Assembly (NCBI RefSeq): GCF_900182955.1
Contig: NZ_FXUL01000002.1
Span: forward strand, 248,001-312,000
Direction of reading: 5' to 3'
Length of the DNA: 64,000 bases
Source of the DNA: Noviherbaspirillum suwonense
Lineage (GTDB): Bacteria > Pseudomonadota > Gammaproteobacteria > Burkholderiales > Burkholderiaceae_D
Shown: one piece after another, positions 37,753 through 46,129 of the stretch
How the letters are laid out: every line of letters starts with the position of its first letter
Position numbering within the stretch: position 1 is the stretch's first letter
The notes under the pieces: generated by a model
What the model was told of the DNA's origin: nothing
What the model saw: only the letters and a program-made list of their open reading frames with translations
Database searches by the model: none
Program-made: the position numbers and the translations under genes

Positions 37753-38607
37753 ATGCGTTACCTACCCGGAGAGCCGGCGCAAGGCTTCAACAACCAGAGC
37801 CGCATCGCCGGCTACCAGGCCCGCAACTTCCTGTTCGCCGCCGCCGACGGCGTCGCCACCATCACGCTGAACCGCCCCGAGCGCAAGAACCCGCTGACCT
37901 TCGATTCCTATGCCGAGCTGCGCGAGCTGTTCCGGGCGATGGCCTATGCGGAGGACGTGCATGCGATCGTCATTGCCGGCGCCGGCGACAACTTCTGTTC
38001 CGGCGGCGACGTGCATGAAATCATCGGCCCGCTGACCAGGCTGGACATGCCCGGCCTGCTGGCCTTCACGCGGATGACCGGCGATGTCGTCAAGGCGATG
38101 CGGGCCTGCCCGCAGCCCATCGTCGCGGCCATCGACGGCGTCTGCGCGGGCGCCGGCGCGATCCTGGCGATGGCGTCCGACATCCGCATGGGAACGGCGC
38201 GCAGCAAGACTGCCTTCCTGTTCACGCGGGTCGGCCTTGCCGGCTGCGACATGGGCGCCTGCGCGCTGCTGCCGCGCCTGATCGGACAGGGCCGCGCATC
38301 CGAACTGCTGTATTCCGGCAGGTCGCTCGGCGGCGAGGAAGGCGAGCGCTGGGGCTTCTTCAACCGGCTGTGCGCGCCGGACGAGCTGCTGGCGCAGGCG
38401 CAGGCGTTCGCGGCTGACCTCGCCGGCGGCCCGACCTTCGCCCACGGCATGACCAAGAAGATGCTGCAGCAGGAATGGAACATGGGCGTCGACGAAGCCA
38501 TCGAGGCGGAAGCGCAGGCGCAGGCCATCTGCATGATGACCAATGACTTTCACCGCGCGTACCACGCGTTCGTGGCAAAACAGAAGCCGGATTTCGAAGG
38601 CAATTGA
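37753..38607 (+). CDS. Enoyl-CoA hydratase/isomerase family protein
   Basis: The 284-residue crotonase-fold protein has the oxyanion-hole motifs [10 protein letters not shown] and [20 protein letters not shown]. It lacks an obvious second catalytic Glu pair in the usual place, so hydrolysis, hydration or ring opening are all possible. In aerobic aryl-CoA pathways crotonases open the reduced ring or hydrate the product. Start 37753 has AAGGA 8 bases upstream; ATG 37744 sits on that site. It lies 96 bp after the MarR gene and 9 bp before the acyl-CoA dehydrogenase. Confidence 0.9.
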   Translation: MRYLPGEPAQGFNNQSRIAGYQARNFLFAAADGVATITLNRPERKNPLTFDSYAELRELFRAMAYAEDVHAIVIAGAGDNFCSGGDVHEIIGPLTRLDMPGLLAFTRMTGDVVKAMRACPQPIVAAIDGVCAGAGAILAMASDIRMGTARSKTAFLFTRVGLAGCDMGACALLPRLIGQGRASELLYSGRSLGGEEGERWGFFNRLCAPDELLAQAQAFAADLAGGPTFAHGMTKKMLQQEWNMGVDEAIEAEAQAQAICMMTNDFHRAYHAFVAKQKPDFEGN

Positions 38608-38616
38608 GGAAGCGAC

Positions 38617-39792
38617 ATGGCAGATAAAAGTTACCTGGACTGGCCCTTTTTCGAGCCGCGCCACCGCGCGCTGGCCGAGTCGCTCGATGCATGGGCGGCG
38701 GAGCACGTGGCCGACCGGCACGGTCCCGACGTCGACGCGCTGTGCCGCGGCCTGGTGCGCGACCTCGGCCAGGCAGGCTGGCTGCGCCATGCGATCGGCG
38801 GCACGGCCTACGGCGGCGCGAGCGACGCGATCGACACCCGGGCGATCTGCCTGATCCGCGAGACGCTGGCGCGGCACAACGCGCTGGCCGACTTCGCCTT
38901 CGCGATGCAGGGGCTGGGCTCGGGCGCGATCACGCTGTTCGGCAGCGAAGCGCACAAGCGGACCTACCTGGCCCGCGTGGCCAAGGGCGCAGCGATCTCG
39001 GCCTTCGCGTTGTCGGAACCGGAGGCCGGCTCCGACGTCGCCGCGATGGAATGCGCGGCGACCCTGGACGGCGACCATTACGTGCTCACTGGCGAGAAGA
39101 CCTGGATCTCGAACGGCGGCATCGCCGACATCTACGTGCTGTTCGCGCGCACCGGCGAAGCGCCCGGCGCGCGCGGCATCTCGGCCTTCATCGTCGAGGC
39201 CGGCACGCCCGGTTTCGACATCGCAGAGCGCATCAACGTGATCGCGCCGCATCCGCTTGCGCGGCTGAAGTTCACCGGCTGCCGCATCCCCGCGGCCAAC
39301 CTGCTCGGCGAGGCCGGACAGGGCTTCAAGGTGGCGATGGCGACGCTGGACATTTTCCGGACATCGGTCGCGGCGGCCGCGCTGGGCATGGCCCGCCGGG
39401 CGCTGGACGAAGCGCTGCAGCGCGCCACCACGCGCAGGATGTTCGGCAAGACCCTGGCCGACTTCCAGCTGACGCAGGCCAAGCTCGCGGAGATGGCGAC
39501 CGGCGTCGACGCCGCAGCGCTGCTGACCTACCGCGCCGCGTGGCAGCGCGACCAGGGCCAGCGCGTGACCAAGGAAGCCGCGATGGCGAAGCTGGCAGCG
39601 ACCGAGACCGCGCAGCAGGTGATCGACGCGGCCGTGCAGATGTTCGGCGGCCTCGGCGTGGTCAGCGAGCAGCCGGTCGAGCGCCTGTACCGGGAGATCC
39701 GCTCGCTTCGCATCTACGAGGGCGCGACCGAAGTGCAGCAGATGATCATCGGCCGCGAACTGCTGCGCGAGACATCGGCGGCGACGGCCTGA
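38617..39792 (+). CDS. Acyl-CoA dehydrogenase
   Basis: The 391-residue flavoprotein has the ACAD signatures [32 protein letters not shown] and, near the C-terminus, [21 protein letters not shown] with the catalytic Glu in YEGATEVQ. It introduces a 2,3-double bond into an acyl-CoA and passes electrons to ETF. In this cluster it fits beta-oxidation of the ring-opened or reduced CoA thioester. A good GAGGAAGCGAC precedes the start. The thioesterase begins 1 bp after its stop. Confidence 0.93.
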   Translation: MADKSYLDWPFFEPRHRALAESLDAWAAEHVADRHGPDVDALCRGLVRDLGQAGWLRHAIGGTAYGGASDAIDTRAICLIRETLARHNALADFAFAMQGLGSGAITLFGSEAHKRTYLARVAKGAAISAFALSEPEAGSDVAAMECAATLDGDHYVLTGEKTWISNGGIADIYVLFARTGEAPGARGISAFIVEAGTPGFDIAERINVIAPHPLARLKFTGCRIPAANLLGEAGQGFKVAMATLDIFRTSVAAAALGMARRALDEALQRATTRRMFGKTLADFQLTQAKLAEMATGVDAAALLTYRAAWQRDQGQRVTKEAAMAKLAATETAQQVIDAAVQMFGGLGVVSEQPVERLYREIRSLRIYEGATEVQQMIIGRELLRETSAATA

Positions 39793-39793
39793 C

Positions 39794-40249
39794 ATGGGCG
39801 ACGGCATCGACGGCATCGACGCCAGCCAGGCAGCCGGCAAGCAGGCGTTCGCGACCGACGTGACGGTGCGCTTCGGCGACTGCGACCCGGCGGGCATCGT
39901 GTTCTACCCGCGCTACTTCGAGATGTTCAACAACCTGGTCGAGGACTGGTGCGCGCAGGGCCTGGGCGCGAGCTTCCGCGAACTGCACCTGGAACGCGGC
40001 CTGGGACTTCCGACCGTGCATGTCGAGACATCCTTCATCGCGCCCAGCGAACTGGGCGAGGTGCTGCGGGCCGAACTGCGCGTGCAGAAGCTTGGCGGCG
40101 CATCGGTCACGGTGTCGATCAGGCTGGCCGGGCTGGCGGGAGAAGACCGGGTGCGCGCCAGCCTGGCGCTGGTGATGATGGATCTGAAGGAGCGCCGCGC
40201 GGTGCGCATACCCGAGCCGCTGCGCTCGCGCATCGCGGCGTTTGCGTAG
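39794..40249 (+). CDS. Hotdog-fold acyl-CoA thioesterase (4-hydroxybenzoyl-CoA type)
   Basis: The 151-residue hotdog protein has the characteristic loop RFGDCDPAGIVFYPRYFEMF, whose Asp is catalytic in 4-hydroxybenzoyl-CoA thioesterases. It probably frees CoA from dead-end or accumulating aryl-CoA esters, protecting the CoA pool, as thioesterases do in other aerobic aryl-CoA pathways. Its start follows the dehydrogenase stop by 1 bp, so translation is coupled. The first ~18 residues are a Gly/Asp/Ala-rich extension. Confidence 0.92.
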   Translation: MGDGIDGIDASQAAGKQAFATDVTVRFGDCDPAGIVFYPRYFEMFNNLVEDWCAQGLGASFRELHLERGLGLPTVHVETSFIAPSELGEVLRAELRVQKLGGASVTVSIRLAGLAGEDRVRASLALVMMDLKERRAVRIPEPLRSRIAAFA

Positions 40250-40309
40250 CCTGGCGCGGCTTGCGTGGCTTGCGCGGATAGAACGAACTGAACAGGGAAG
40301 GAAGACATC

Positions 40310-40702
40310 ATGGATTTTCTACAACCACCCGGCTGGCCGCGCGCCAGGGGCTATTCGAACGGCATCGCTGCCAGCGGCCGCACGGTCTTCGTCAGCGGGA
40401 TGATAGGCTGGGACGCCGACGGCCGATTCCAGACCGACGACTTCGCCGGGCAGGTACGGCAGGCGCTGCGCAATATCGTCGCGGTGCTGGCGGAAGCGGA
40501 CGCGAAGCCGGAACACATCGTGCGCATGACCTGGTACGTGGTGGACAAGCGGGAGTATGTGGCCGCCTACCCGGAGATCGGGGAAGCCTACCGCGAGATC
40601 ATCGGGCGGCATTACCCGACGATGACGGCGGTGCAGGTGGTGGCGCTGATCGAGGACCGGGCGCGGGTGGAGATCGAAGTGACGGCGGTCGTGCCGGAAT
40701 AG
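40310..40702 (+). CDS. RidA-family imine/enamine deaminase
   Basis: The 130-residue RidA/YjgF/Rid-superfamily protein has YSNGIAASGRTVFVSGMIGW near the start, the conserved LAEADAKPEHIVRMTWYVVD, and the YPTMTAVQVVALIEDRARVEIEVTAV end. RidA hydrolyses reactive enamines and imines, releasing ammonium. The product of the monooxygenase/reductase is itself an enamine, so an active role in removing the amino group, rather than housekeeping protection, is a reasonable inference. GGGAAGGAAGACATC gives a strong ribosome site. It is the last gene of the cluster. Confidence 0.92.
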   Translation: MDFLQPPGWPRARGYSNGIAASGRTVFVSGMIGWDADGRFQTDDFAGQVRQALRNIVAVLAEADAKPEHIVRMTWYVVDKREYVAAYPEIGEAYREIIGRHYPTMTAVQVVALIEDRARVEIEVTAVVPE

Positions 40703-41152
40703 ACGGCTGCGCCGGCATCTCCAGTCCCGCTACTACCGCGGAAATCCGGCCGAGCGCAGGCTTGCCTGATAAAGCGCACCTGCTTTCCGCCACGATCGGC
40801 GGCCCATGCCAGTGTCCGGTGATTCCATACATGCTCGATCCGGTTTCATGGCAAACCGGACAATTTTCCCGCCTTTCCGATAGCGCTTTTACAAGCAAAA
40901 TCCCGCTGCGTCTTGCCCGTGCCGACACCTGCTTAATCGGCCTGGCAATCTATCTGGCGCCGCCATACAGGTCCTTCTGACAAGTCGGCCCAAAATCCCC
41001 TAAAAATAGATTTTCTGACACTGAAAACGCGCTGTTTTAGCCTTATACACGTCGTTTTCCGATCTTTGGCACGGGTTGGCACGGGCCATGCAATAAGCCC
41101 CGGGAGCGCAATGCAAGGCTCATCAACCAACCCAAACCTATCAGGAGATACC
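40703..41152. other. Intergenic region, no gene seen
   Basis: About 450 bp. The segment 40985-41045 is AT-rich with an AAAAC-GTTTT inverted pair and may hold the promoter of the DUF4148 gene. No terminator was found for the preceding operon. A short plus-strand frame at 40762-40980 has no ribosome site and no protein-like composition. Confidence 0.4.
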
Positions 41153-41452
41153 ATGAAAATCCAGCAATTGATCGTCACCGTTGCCGTCTTCGCCGCAACC
41201 GCTTCCGCCCATGCCCAGCAGACCGAGTTCGTCGCGCCCGACGCCGGCGTCAAGCTGACCATGACCCGCGCCGAAGTGCGCCAGGAAATGTTGAGTGCCT
41301 ATCGCAAACACGCGCTGGTGCAGCAGCAGCACACCGGCCAGGACCCCGTCTATGCCAAGGGCCAGCGCAGCCGCGCGGAAGTGCGCGCTGAAGCAGCCGA
41401 ATCGGCCCGGCAATACCGTGCGGGCGATGTGACCAGCCCCTACTTCGGCTGA
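41153..41452 (+). CDS. DUF4148 domain protein, exported, 99 aa
   Basis: A signal peptide (KIQQLIVTVAVFAATASAHA) is followed by a mature protein with LTMTRAEVRQEMLSAYRKH and QRSRAEVRAEAAESARQYRAGDVTSPYFG. This is the two-part Thr/Ser-Arg-Ala-Glu-Val-Arg motif of DUF4148, a periplasmic family typical of Burkholderiales. Its role is unknown. AGGAGA precedes the start. It stands alone. Confidence 0.9.
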   Translation: MKIQQLIVTVAVFAATASAHAQQTEFVAPDAGVKLTMTRAEVRQEMLSAYRKHALVQQQHTGQDPVYAKGQRSRAEVRAEAAESARQYRAGDVTSPYFG

Positions 41453-41583
41453 GCCAGCCCTGCCGGCGCGACCCCGGTTCCGCGACGGCATGGACGCGGT
41501 GCGTACCCGCTACGCGCCGCGTCAGGCCGGGTGACGAGACCCATCGGCACCCGGACGCCTTATTCCGAGCATGAAAGAACAAG

Positions 41584-41787
41584 ATGAAACGACGCGACAG
41601 TTTTCAGCGCAAGGCCTACGCGATCCACCGCATGAGTTCGGCCGCGCAGCGCTACATGCGCGCGACGTCGCCCGCCGACAGGGAGAAAGCCCGCGCATGG
41701 ATGGACAGGTGGCGCGCGGCAAGCGGCCTGCGCCAGTTCAGGCTGGGAAATGGCGGCGGACGGGTAAAGGGAGGCGGCGCGGGTTGA
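41584..41787 (+). CDS. Small basic hypothetical protein, 67 aa
   Basis: The translation is strongly basic and protein-like for its first 50 residues (MKRRDSFQRKAYAIHRMSS, then YMRATSPADREKARAWMDRW), with a Gly-rich end. A predicted helix-rich nucleic-acid-binding style is possible. The ribosome site is weak. An overlapping frame from 41571 looks much less like a protein. I do not recognise a family. Confidence 0.45.
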   Translation: MKRRDSFQRKAYAIHRMSSAAQRYMRATSPADREKARAWMDRWRAASGLRQFRLGNGGGRVKGGGAG

Positions 41788-41882
41788 CCGGGCGGCTGAC
41801 TTAAAGATCCTGTCCTTCACTTATTTCCAACCTCCCGGCCAGTTAAACCCCGGTTCAAACCCTTATTGCGTTCCAAGCATAC

Positions 41883-41904
41883 GCTGTACAATATTTTGTA
41901 CAGC
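41883..41904. promoter_or_regulatory. Operator/promoter of the XRE-nucleotidyltransferase unit
   Basis: A perfect 9-bp inverted repeat, GCTGTACAA (41883-41891) and TTGTACAGC (41896-41904), separated by TATT, overlaps a good -10 hexamer TACAAT (41888-41893). It ends 17 bp before the XRE start. The position and symmetry fit autorepression by the XRE protein. It is not a LexA box: the CTGT and ACAG are 12 bases apart instead of 8. Confidence 0.75.
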
Positions 41905-41921
41905 CACCGTGCGAGAACGTG

Positions 41922-42416
41922 ATGATGACCATCCATGAAATCGGCAAGGAAATACGGACCCGTCGAGAGGCGCTTGGGCTCAGCCAGACGCGCCTCGCCA
42001 GGCTTGCCGACCTCTCGCGGCAGACCGTGCAGCGGCTCGAAGCGGGAACGATCAAGGACTTGAGCTTCCAGCGCCTGACCAGGCTGATGAGTGTGATCGG
42101 GCTGAATCTCGATACACCGTCCCTCGCGGCCAGGCAGCGCAAGAACGGGTTGTGGATGGCGGCGAAAACGTCGAGCGTCAGCTACCGGCGGGAAATGAGC
42201 AGCGAAGAACTTGAGCACGCGCTTTTCAGCGGCACCGTGCCCACCGGCTTGCAGTCCAACCTGCTGCATTTCCTGGATGAAGCGCCCTTGCCCGTCGTCG
42301 TCATGGCCGTGGAAGAAACCGCGCAACAGGAAAAAGTGGCTCCGGCCACCATATGGACGAATGTCGGCAAGCTGGGAAAACAGCTTGGCGCAATCCGTCG
42401 CGAGTTATGGGCATGA
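41922..42416 (+). CDS. XRE-family HTH protein, antitoxin-like
   Basis: The 164-residue protein has an N-terminal Cro/C1-type helix-turn-helix (EIGKEIRTRREALGLSQTRLARLADLSRQTVQRLEAG, about 6-42) and a C-terminal half with no recognised domain. ATG at 41922 or 41925, and GTG at 41919, are possible starts. Its stop overlaps the start of the nucleotidyltransferase gene as ATGA, and a perfect palindrome overlaps its promoter. This is the standard layout of an autoregulated antitoxin upstream of its toxin. A plain regulator of the neighbour is the alternative. Confidence 0.85.
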   Translation: MMTIHEIGKEIRTRREALGLSQTRLARLADLSRQTVQRLEAGTIKDLSFQRLTRLMSVIGLNLDTPSLAARQRKNGLWMAAKTSSVSYRREMSSEELEHALFSGTVPTGLQSNLLHFLDEAPLPVVVMAVEETAQQEKVAPATIWTNVGKLGKQLGAIRRELWA

Positions 42417-43337
42417 GCCAGCCGCCGGTATTGCCGGACGGCGCCTGGCAATCGCTTCTTCAGAGCGCACTGGGGCTCGTCAATGAAATCCGCAGGCACG
42501 GCGGCCGCGCCGATCCGTTTTTTTACCTTCGGTGGCGGCACCGTCCTGATGCTGCGTCATCAGCATCGGCTGAGCAAGGACATCGACCTCTTCGTCCCGG
42601 ACCCGCAAAGCCTCGCCTATGTGACGCCCCGTCTGAGCGATGTCGCCGACGCCTTGTGCCAGTCGCAATACGTGGAAGCAGCGCTCTATGTGAAGCTCCA
42701 GCTTGAGACCGGGGAAATTGATTTTGTTGCAGCGCCTAATCTGCTACCCGAAGAAAACGCATTTGAACGCTGGGACCTGTTCGGCGAAAGCGTGCGCGTT
42801 GAAACAGCGGCAGAGATCGTCGCAAAAAAAATGTTCCATCGAGGAGATAAGGCGACGGCGCGCGACCTTTTCGACCTGGCGCTTGTTATTGAGCGCGAAC
42901 CCGGTGCAATGGCGCTCGCACAACCATTTTTCTTCCGCCATGCGGATAAGGTCATCGAACATCTCCGGACGCCGAGCGCGCGATTCATTGCGCAGTTTCG
43001 GGATATTCATACACTTGGATATCAGCCGAGTTTTGAGCACGCTGCGGATAAGGTATCAGCCTATTTTCTGGGACTCAAAGCGGCGCTGGAGACGTCGCGG
43101 CTGGATGCTATCGCATTTGCAGAATGCAATAGCTACGTTGTCGAGGCTGCTGATGTCGGCCACGGCAATTATGTCGGCAAGGTGATTATGGAAACGGCTC
43201 ATCACATTGTTCAGCATGTGGGGCGAGGCTGTGTGACGTTACATGAAAGGCATCAATTGCCGCAGCCCAGGCAGCAGCGGGTTAATGATGCACCGGTTCA
43301 TTTTCATTTTCATTATCGGGATGGTTTTGCCCAGTGA
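42413..43337 (+). pseudogene. AbiEii/AbiGii-type nucleotidyltransferase, frameshifted in a T7 run
   Basis: Read from the ATG overlapping the XRE stop, the protein begins MSQPPVLPDGAWQSLLQSAL and continues to GGRADPFF. It then leaves frame at seven Ts (42518-42524). Removing one T joins it exactly to TFGGGTVLMLRHQHRLSKDIDLF, the nucleotidyltransferase motif (GGG, then Asp-Ile-Asp), giving about 307 residues. Downstream it contains ETAAEIVAKKMFHRGDKATARDLFDLAL, typical of this toxin-like family. So the gene carries one extra base: a true mutation, slippage-controlled expression or a sequencing error. An internal ATG at 42483 could still express most of the catalytic domain. The second half looks lower in GC than neighbouring genes. 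Confidence 0.8.
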
Positions 43338-43657
43338 TTAGGCTGCAGTACGTGGATGCGAACTCGGCCAGTTTTGTTTCTTTTAGGAAAGAAAGAGTTT
43401 AGCCAAAGGTTTCGGCCGTGTCTACTTCAAAGCTGTTATGGAGCTTTCAGGAATTGTTTCGGGTATATTGGCTCCCCTTATCAGGGGCGACCGGCAATAT
43501 AGATTGCTCGTTTCGTTTTGCTGGCAGGATGATCGCCTATGTGATTCGGAAACCCGATATCGATGCCGATCTGATGGCATTAGCGCAGGCATGGAAGACG
43601 CTACTCATTGCAGGTCGCCGCTGCTCGTTTCCCTCTGAAGAATCAAAACCGCGAACA
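43338..43657. other. Intergenic region, no supported gene
   Basis: About 320 bp. A GTG-started in-frame extension of the next gene covers 43418-43657, but it has no ribosome site and no protein-like pattern. A small CCCCT-TATC-AGGGG hairpin at 43474-43487 could be a weak terminator for the nucleotidyltransferase gene. Confidence 0.4.
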
Positions 43658-44269
43658 ATGGATAGTCTGAAAAATCCCCGTTATCAGGGAAGGATAAGCG
43701 TCTGGAAGGACGATCAGGGATTCGGCTTCATCACGCCGAATGGCGGAGGCCCGAATGTTTTTGTGCATATAAAATCATTTGCGCGCCAGGGCGTTCGCCC
43801 TGCGGGCAATGAGATCGTCACCTATCACCTTGCGATCAACGAGAAAGGCCAGCCACGGGCCGAGAATGTCGCCTACGTTCGCAATCGGGATGCGCTGCAG
43901 CCATCTGGCCGCTCAGGCATGAGTTCGCTGATCGCGGCTGTCGTCTTTCTGGGATTCGTTACCACCTGCACGCTTACTGGCAAATTACCCGTCCTGGTCT
44001 CTGGTCTTTACCTTGTAATGAGCGTCGTCGCATTCATTGCTTATGCGCTGGACAAGTCTGCCGCCCGGAATAATCGATGGCGGACAAAGGAAAGCACATT
44101 GCATGCGCTTGGTTTTGCCGGAGGCTGGCCGGGGGCCTTGTTTGCCCAGCAAATCTTCCGGCACAAGTATAAGAAGCAGGCTTTCCAGCAGGTGTTCTGG
44201 TTTACGGTCATTGCCAATTGCGTCGCGCTCGGGTGGCTTCTTTCATCATCTGGGTTTGATGCGCGTTAG
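43658..44269 (+). CDS. Cold-shock domain / DUF1294 membrane protein
   Basis: The 203-residue fusion has residues about 5-70 as a cold-shock-type nucleic-acid-binding fold (YQGRISVWKDDQGFGFITPN, then NVFVHIKSF) and residues about 85-195 as the DUF1294 membrane module (AFIAYALDKSAARNNRWRTKESTLHALGFAGGWPGALFAQQ, then FRHKYKKQAFQQVFWF) with about three to four helices. This fusion is common in bacteria; its job is unknown, perhaps linking RNA or stress sensing to the membrane. Start 43658 gives the usual length. The longer GTG start is not supported. Confidence 0.88.
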   Translation: MDSLKNPRYQGRISVWKDDQGFGFITPNGGGPNVFVHIKSFARQGVRPAGNEIVTYHLAINEKGQPRAENVAYVRNRDALQPSGRSGMSSLIAAVVFLGFVTTCTLTGKLPVLVSGLYLVMSVVAFIAYALDKSAARNNRWRTKESTLHALGFAGGWPGALFAQQIFRHKYKKQAFQQVFWFTVIANCVALGWLLSSSGFDAR

Positions 44270-44452
44270 ATCCTGCTTTGTTCGCCGTAGGCTGCGTCAT
44301 GCTGATTGATGAATGCCCGGTACTTGACAATGCATATATTCTGCGCCACCTTGCTTATGTGAAAGGCGTCGTCATGAATATTTGTCGACAAGCATAACCA
44401 TAAAGACAGACGGCGCTTTCCTACACATTTCAAACAATAGACGGAGACAACC

Positions 44453-45415
44453 ATGTTTAAACCTGCCCTGCTGCTGCTTGCCGGCCTGGGATTCTGCGCG
44501 GCATCGTCCGCGCAGACCTGGCCGGACCGCCCTGTAACCTTCATCGTGCCCTTTCCCGCCGGCGGGGGCACTGACACGTTTGCCCGCCCCCTGGCGGCTC
44601 AACTGACCAAGCAGCTGGGCAAGACCGTCATCATTGACAACCGCGGCGGCGCCGGCGGCACGCTGGGCGCGGGCCTGGCCGCCAAGGCCGCGCCGGACGG
44701 CTATACCTTCTTCATCGGCGCAGCGCACCATGCCATTGCGCCAGCCATCTATTCCAAGCTGGACTACAACATCAAGACGGACTTCATTCCGATCACCATG
44801 ATTGCCACACCGCCCCAGGTGATCGTGGTCAACCCGCAGCGCGTAACGGCGCCGGACCTGAAGGCCTTCATCGCCTACGCGAAGGAAAATCCCGGCAAGA
44901 TCAATTTCGGCTCGGCCGGCAACGGCACTTCGCATCACCTGGCGGGAGAACTGTTCAAGATTCAGACCAAGACCAATCTGAGCCACGTGCCCTACCGCGG
45001 CGCCGGGCCGGCGCTTCAGGACCTGATGGGCGGACAGATCGACATGATGTTCGACGGCCTGGGCTCTTCGTCGGGCCATATCAAGAACGGCAAGCTCAAG
45101 GCGCTTGCGGTGGCGTCGAACAAGCGCGCGCCGGGCTTTCCGGACGTCCCGACCGCGGCCGAAGCCGGCGTGCCGGGTTATGAAGTGTCGACCTGGTATG
45201 GCATGTGGGCGGTCAAGGGCACGCCGCCGGCGATCGTCGAGCGGATGGCGGCGGAAGTGAAAAAGGCGCTGGCCAGCCCGGAGATCCAGAACCGCTGGAA
45301 CGACGCCGGGTCTGACGTGCCGCAGATGTCGCAGCAGGAATTCGCCGCCAAAGTCGATTCCGAGATCGAGCGCTGGGGTTCGGTGGTCAAGTCCGCCAAC
45401 GTGAAGCTGGAGTGA
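44453..45415 (+). CDS. Bug family periplasmic solute receptor
   Basis: The 320-residue Bug protein has a signal peptide ([20 protein letters not shown]), mature start [64 protein letters not shown] and [38 protein letters not shown] precedes the start. No catabolic or TctAB genes adjoin it, so unlike the other two Bug proteins in this window there is no hint of its ligand. Confidence 0.93.
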   Translation: MFKPALLLLAGLGFCAASSAQTWPDRPVTFIVPFPAGGGTDTFARPLAAQLTKQLGKTVIIDNRGGAGGTLGAGLAAKAAPDGYTFFIGAAHHAIAPAIYSKLDYNIKTDFIPITMIATPPQVIVVNPQRVTAPDLKAFIAYAKENPGKINFGSAGNGTSHHLAGELFKIQTKTNLSHVPYRGAGPALQDLMGGQIDMMFDGLGSSSGHIKNGKLKALAVASNKRAPGFPDVPTAAEAGVPGYEVSTWYGMWAVKGTPPAIVERMAAEVKKALASPEIQNRWNDAGSDVPQMSQQEFAAKVDSEIERWGSVVKSANVKLE

Positions 45416-45763
45416 CGGCGCATTCCATGCAATGCCAGAGGAATAGTGACGTGCTGAGATAAAGCGCGAATGCCTGGAATTGCCTGAAGAGGACAGCAAA
45501 AAGTTGTTGGAGGTGCCTGGCGCCGACGGCGCGCCAGGCGTATCAGCACAGCAGGGATAAGGCAAAGCGAAGAATTAACTGCTGACAAATTGTTTGAACA
45601 GCTACCTGCGCCATATTTCCTGAAAAATTACAAGGTTAGGCAAGGAAGCAGAAGATACTGGCGCAATGCTTGTCAATGGGTCTGAAGAATTGACTGGCCT
45701 GATCAAGGGTCATGTTTCTGGAATTGATATTTTCGCAGTGAACGTTTAATTATGGGAATCAAG
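45416..45763. other. Intergenic region with nested inverted repeats
   Basis: No gene is recognised on either strand. It contains a 9-bp perfect hairpin, GCCTGGCGC (45515-45523) with GCGCCAGGC (45531-45539), probably the terminator of the Bug gene. Outside it, GTGCTGAGATA (45451-45461) nearly matches the reverse complement of TATCAGCAC (45541-45549). No T-run follows. Confidence 0.45.
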
Positions 45764-45910
45764 ATGTCTATTACCAAAGCATTTGTAGAAGGCCAGGAAG
45801 CGGCAGAATTGGGCAAGAGTAAAACCGAGTGCCCGTATGAGACCGATAGCCAGGAAGGCAAGGATTGGCATGAGGGTTTCGATGACAGGAACGACACCAA
45901 CGATATGTAG
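45764..45910 (+). CDS. Rmf/CrpP-family small protein, 48 aa
   Basis: The short acidic protein contains AFVEGQEAAELGKSKTECPY followed by GKDWHEGFDD. The spacing of Gly, the CPY motif and the W..GF end match the ribosome modulation factor/CrpP fold. Rmf dimerises 70S ribosomes in stationary phase, and CrpP relatives have been linked to fluoroquinolone modification, so the name does not fix the role. ATG 45764 has GGGA with a 6-base spacer; ATG 45752 gives four more residues without a site. The gene stands alone between a Bug receptor and dnaE2. Minus-strand frames over it are shadows. Confidence 0.8.
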   Translation: MSITKAFVEGQEAAELGKSKTECPYETDSQEGKDWHEGFDDRNDTNDM

Positions 45911-46129
45911 GCAAATTCCGCTGTTGAGCAGTCGTTGCCGGCATGGGCCCGCTGCGCCATCGATCCGTCATGGCGGTTAATTGCACTGCGCGTGGCCAGG
46001 CAGTCGACACGCAAGCGAGCCTCCTGGTTTTCAATCCGATAACCCGGCCGCCGGTCAATCCCGATCCTGACCGCCGTGCCGGCTCCGCTTGATCTGGAAG
46101 CCGGTTTTCAAAAACCTGCGCACATCCCC

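Noticed and set aside
41885-41902. Possible LexA box upstream of the XRE gene
   Set aside because: CTGT and ACAG are present but separated by 12 bases instead of 8. The 9-bp perfect symmetry overlapping the -10 fits an XRE operator better.
43418-43657. 80-residue N-terminal extension of the cold-shock/DUF1294 protein
   Set aside because: It begins at GTG with no ribosome site and is not protein-like. The 203-residue form matches the family length.
45703-46014. Minus-strand 103-codon frame
   Set aside because: It lies opposite the Rmf/CrpP-like gene and has no domain or ribosome site; the plus-strand reading matches a known small family.
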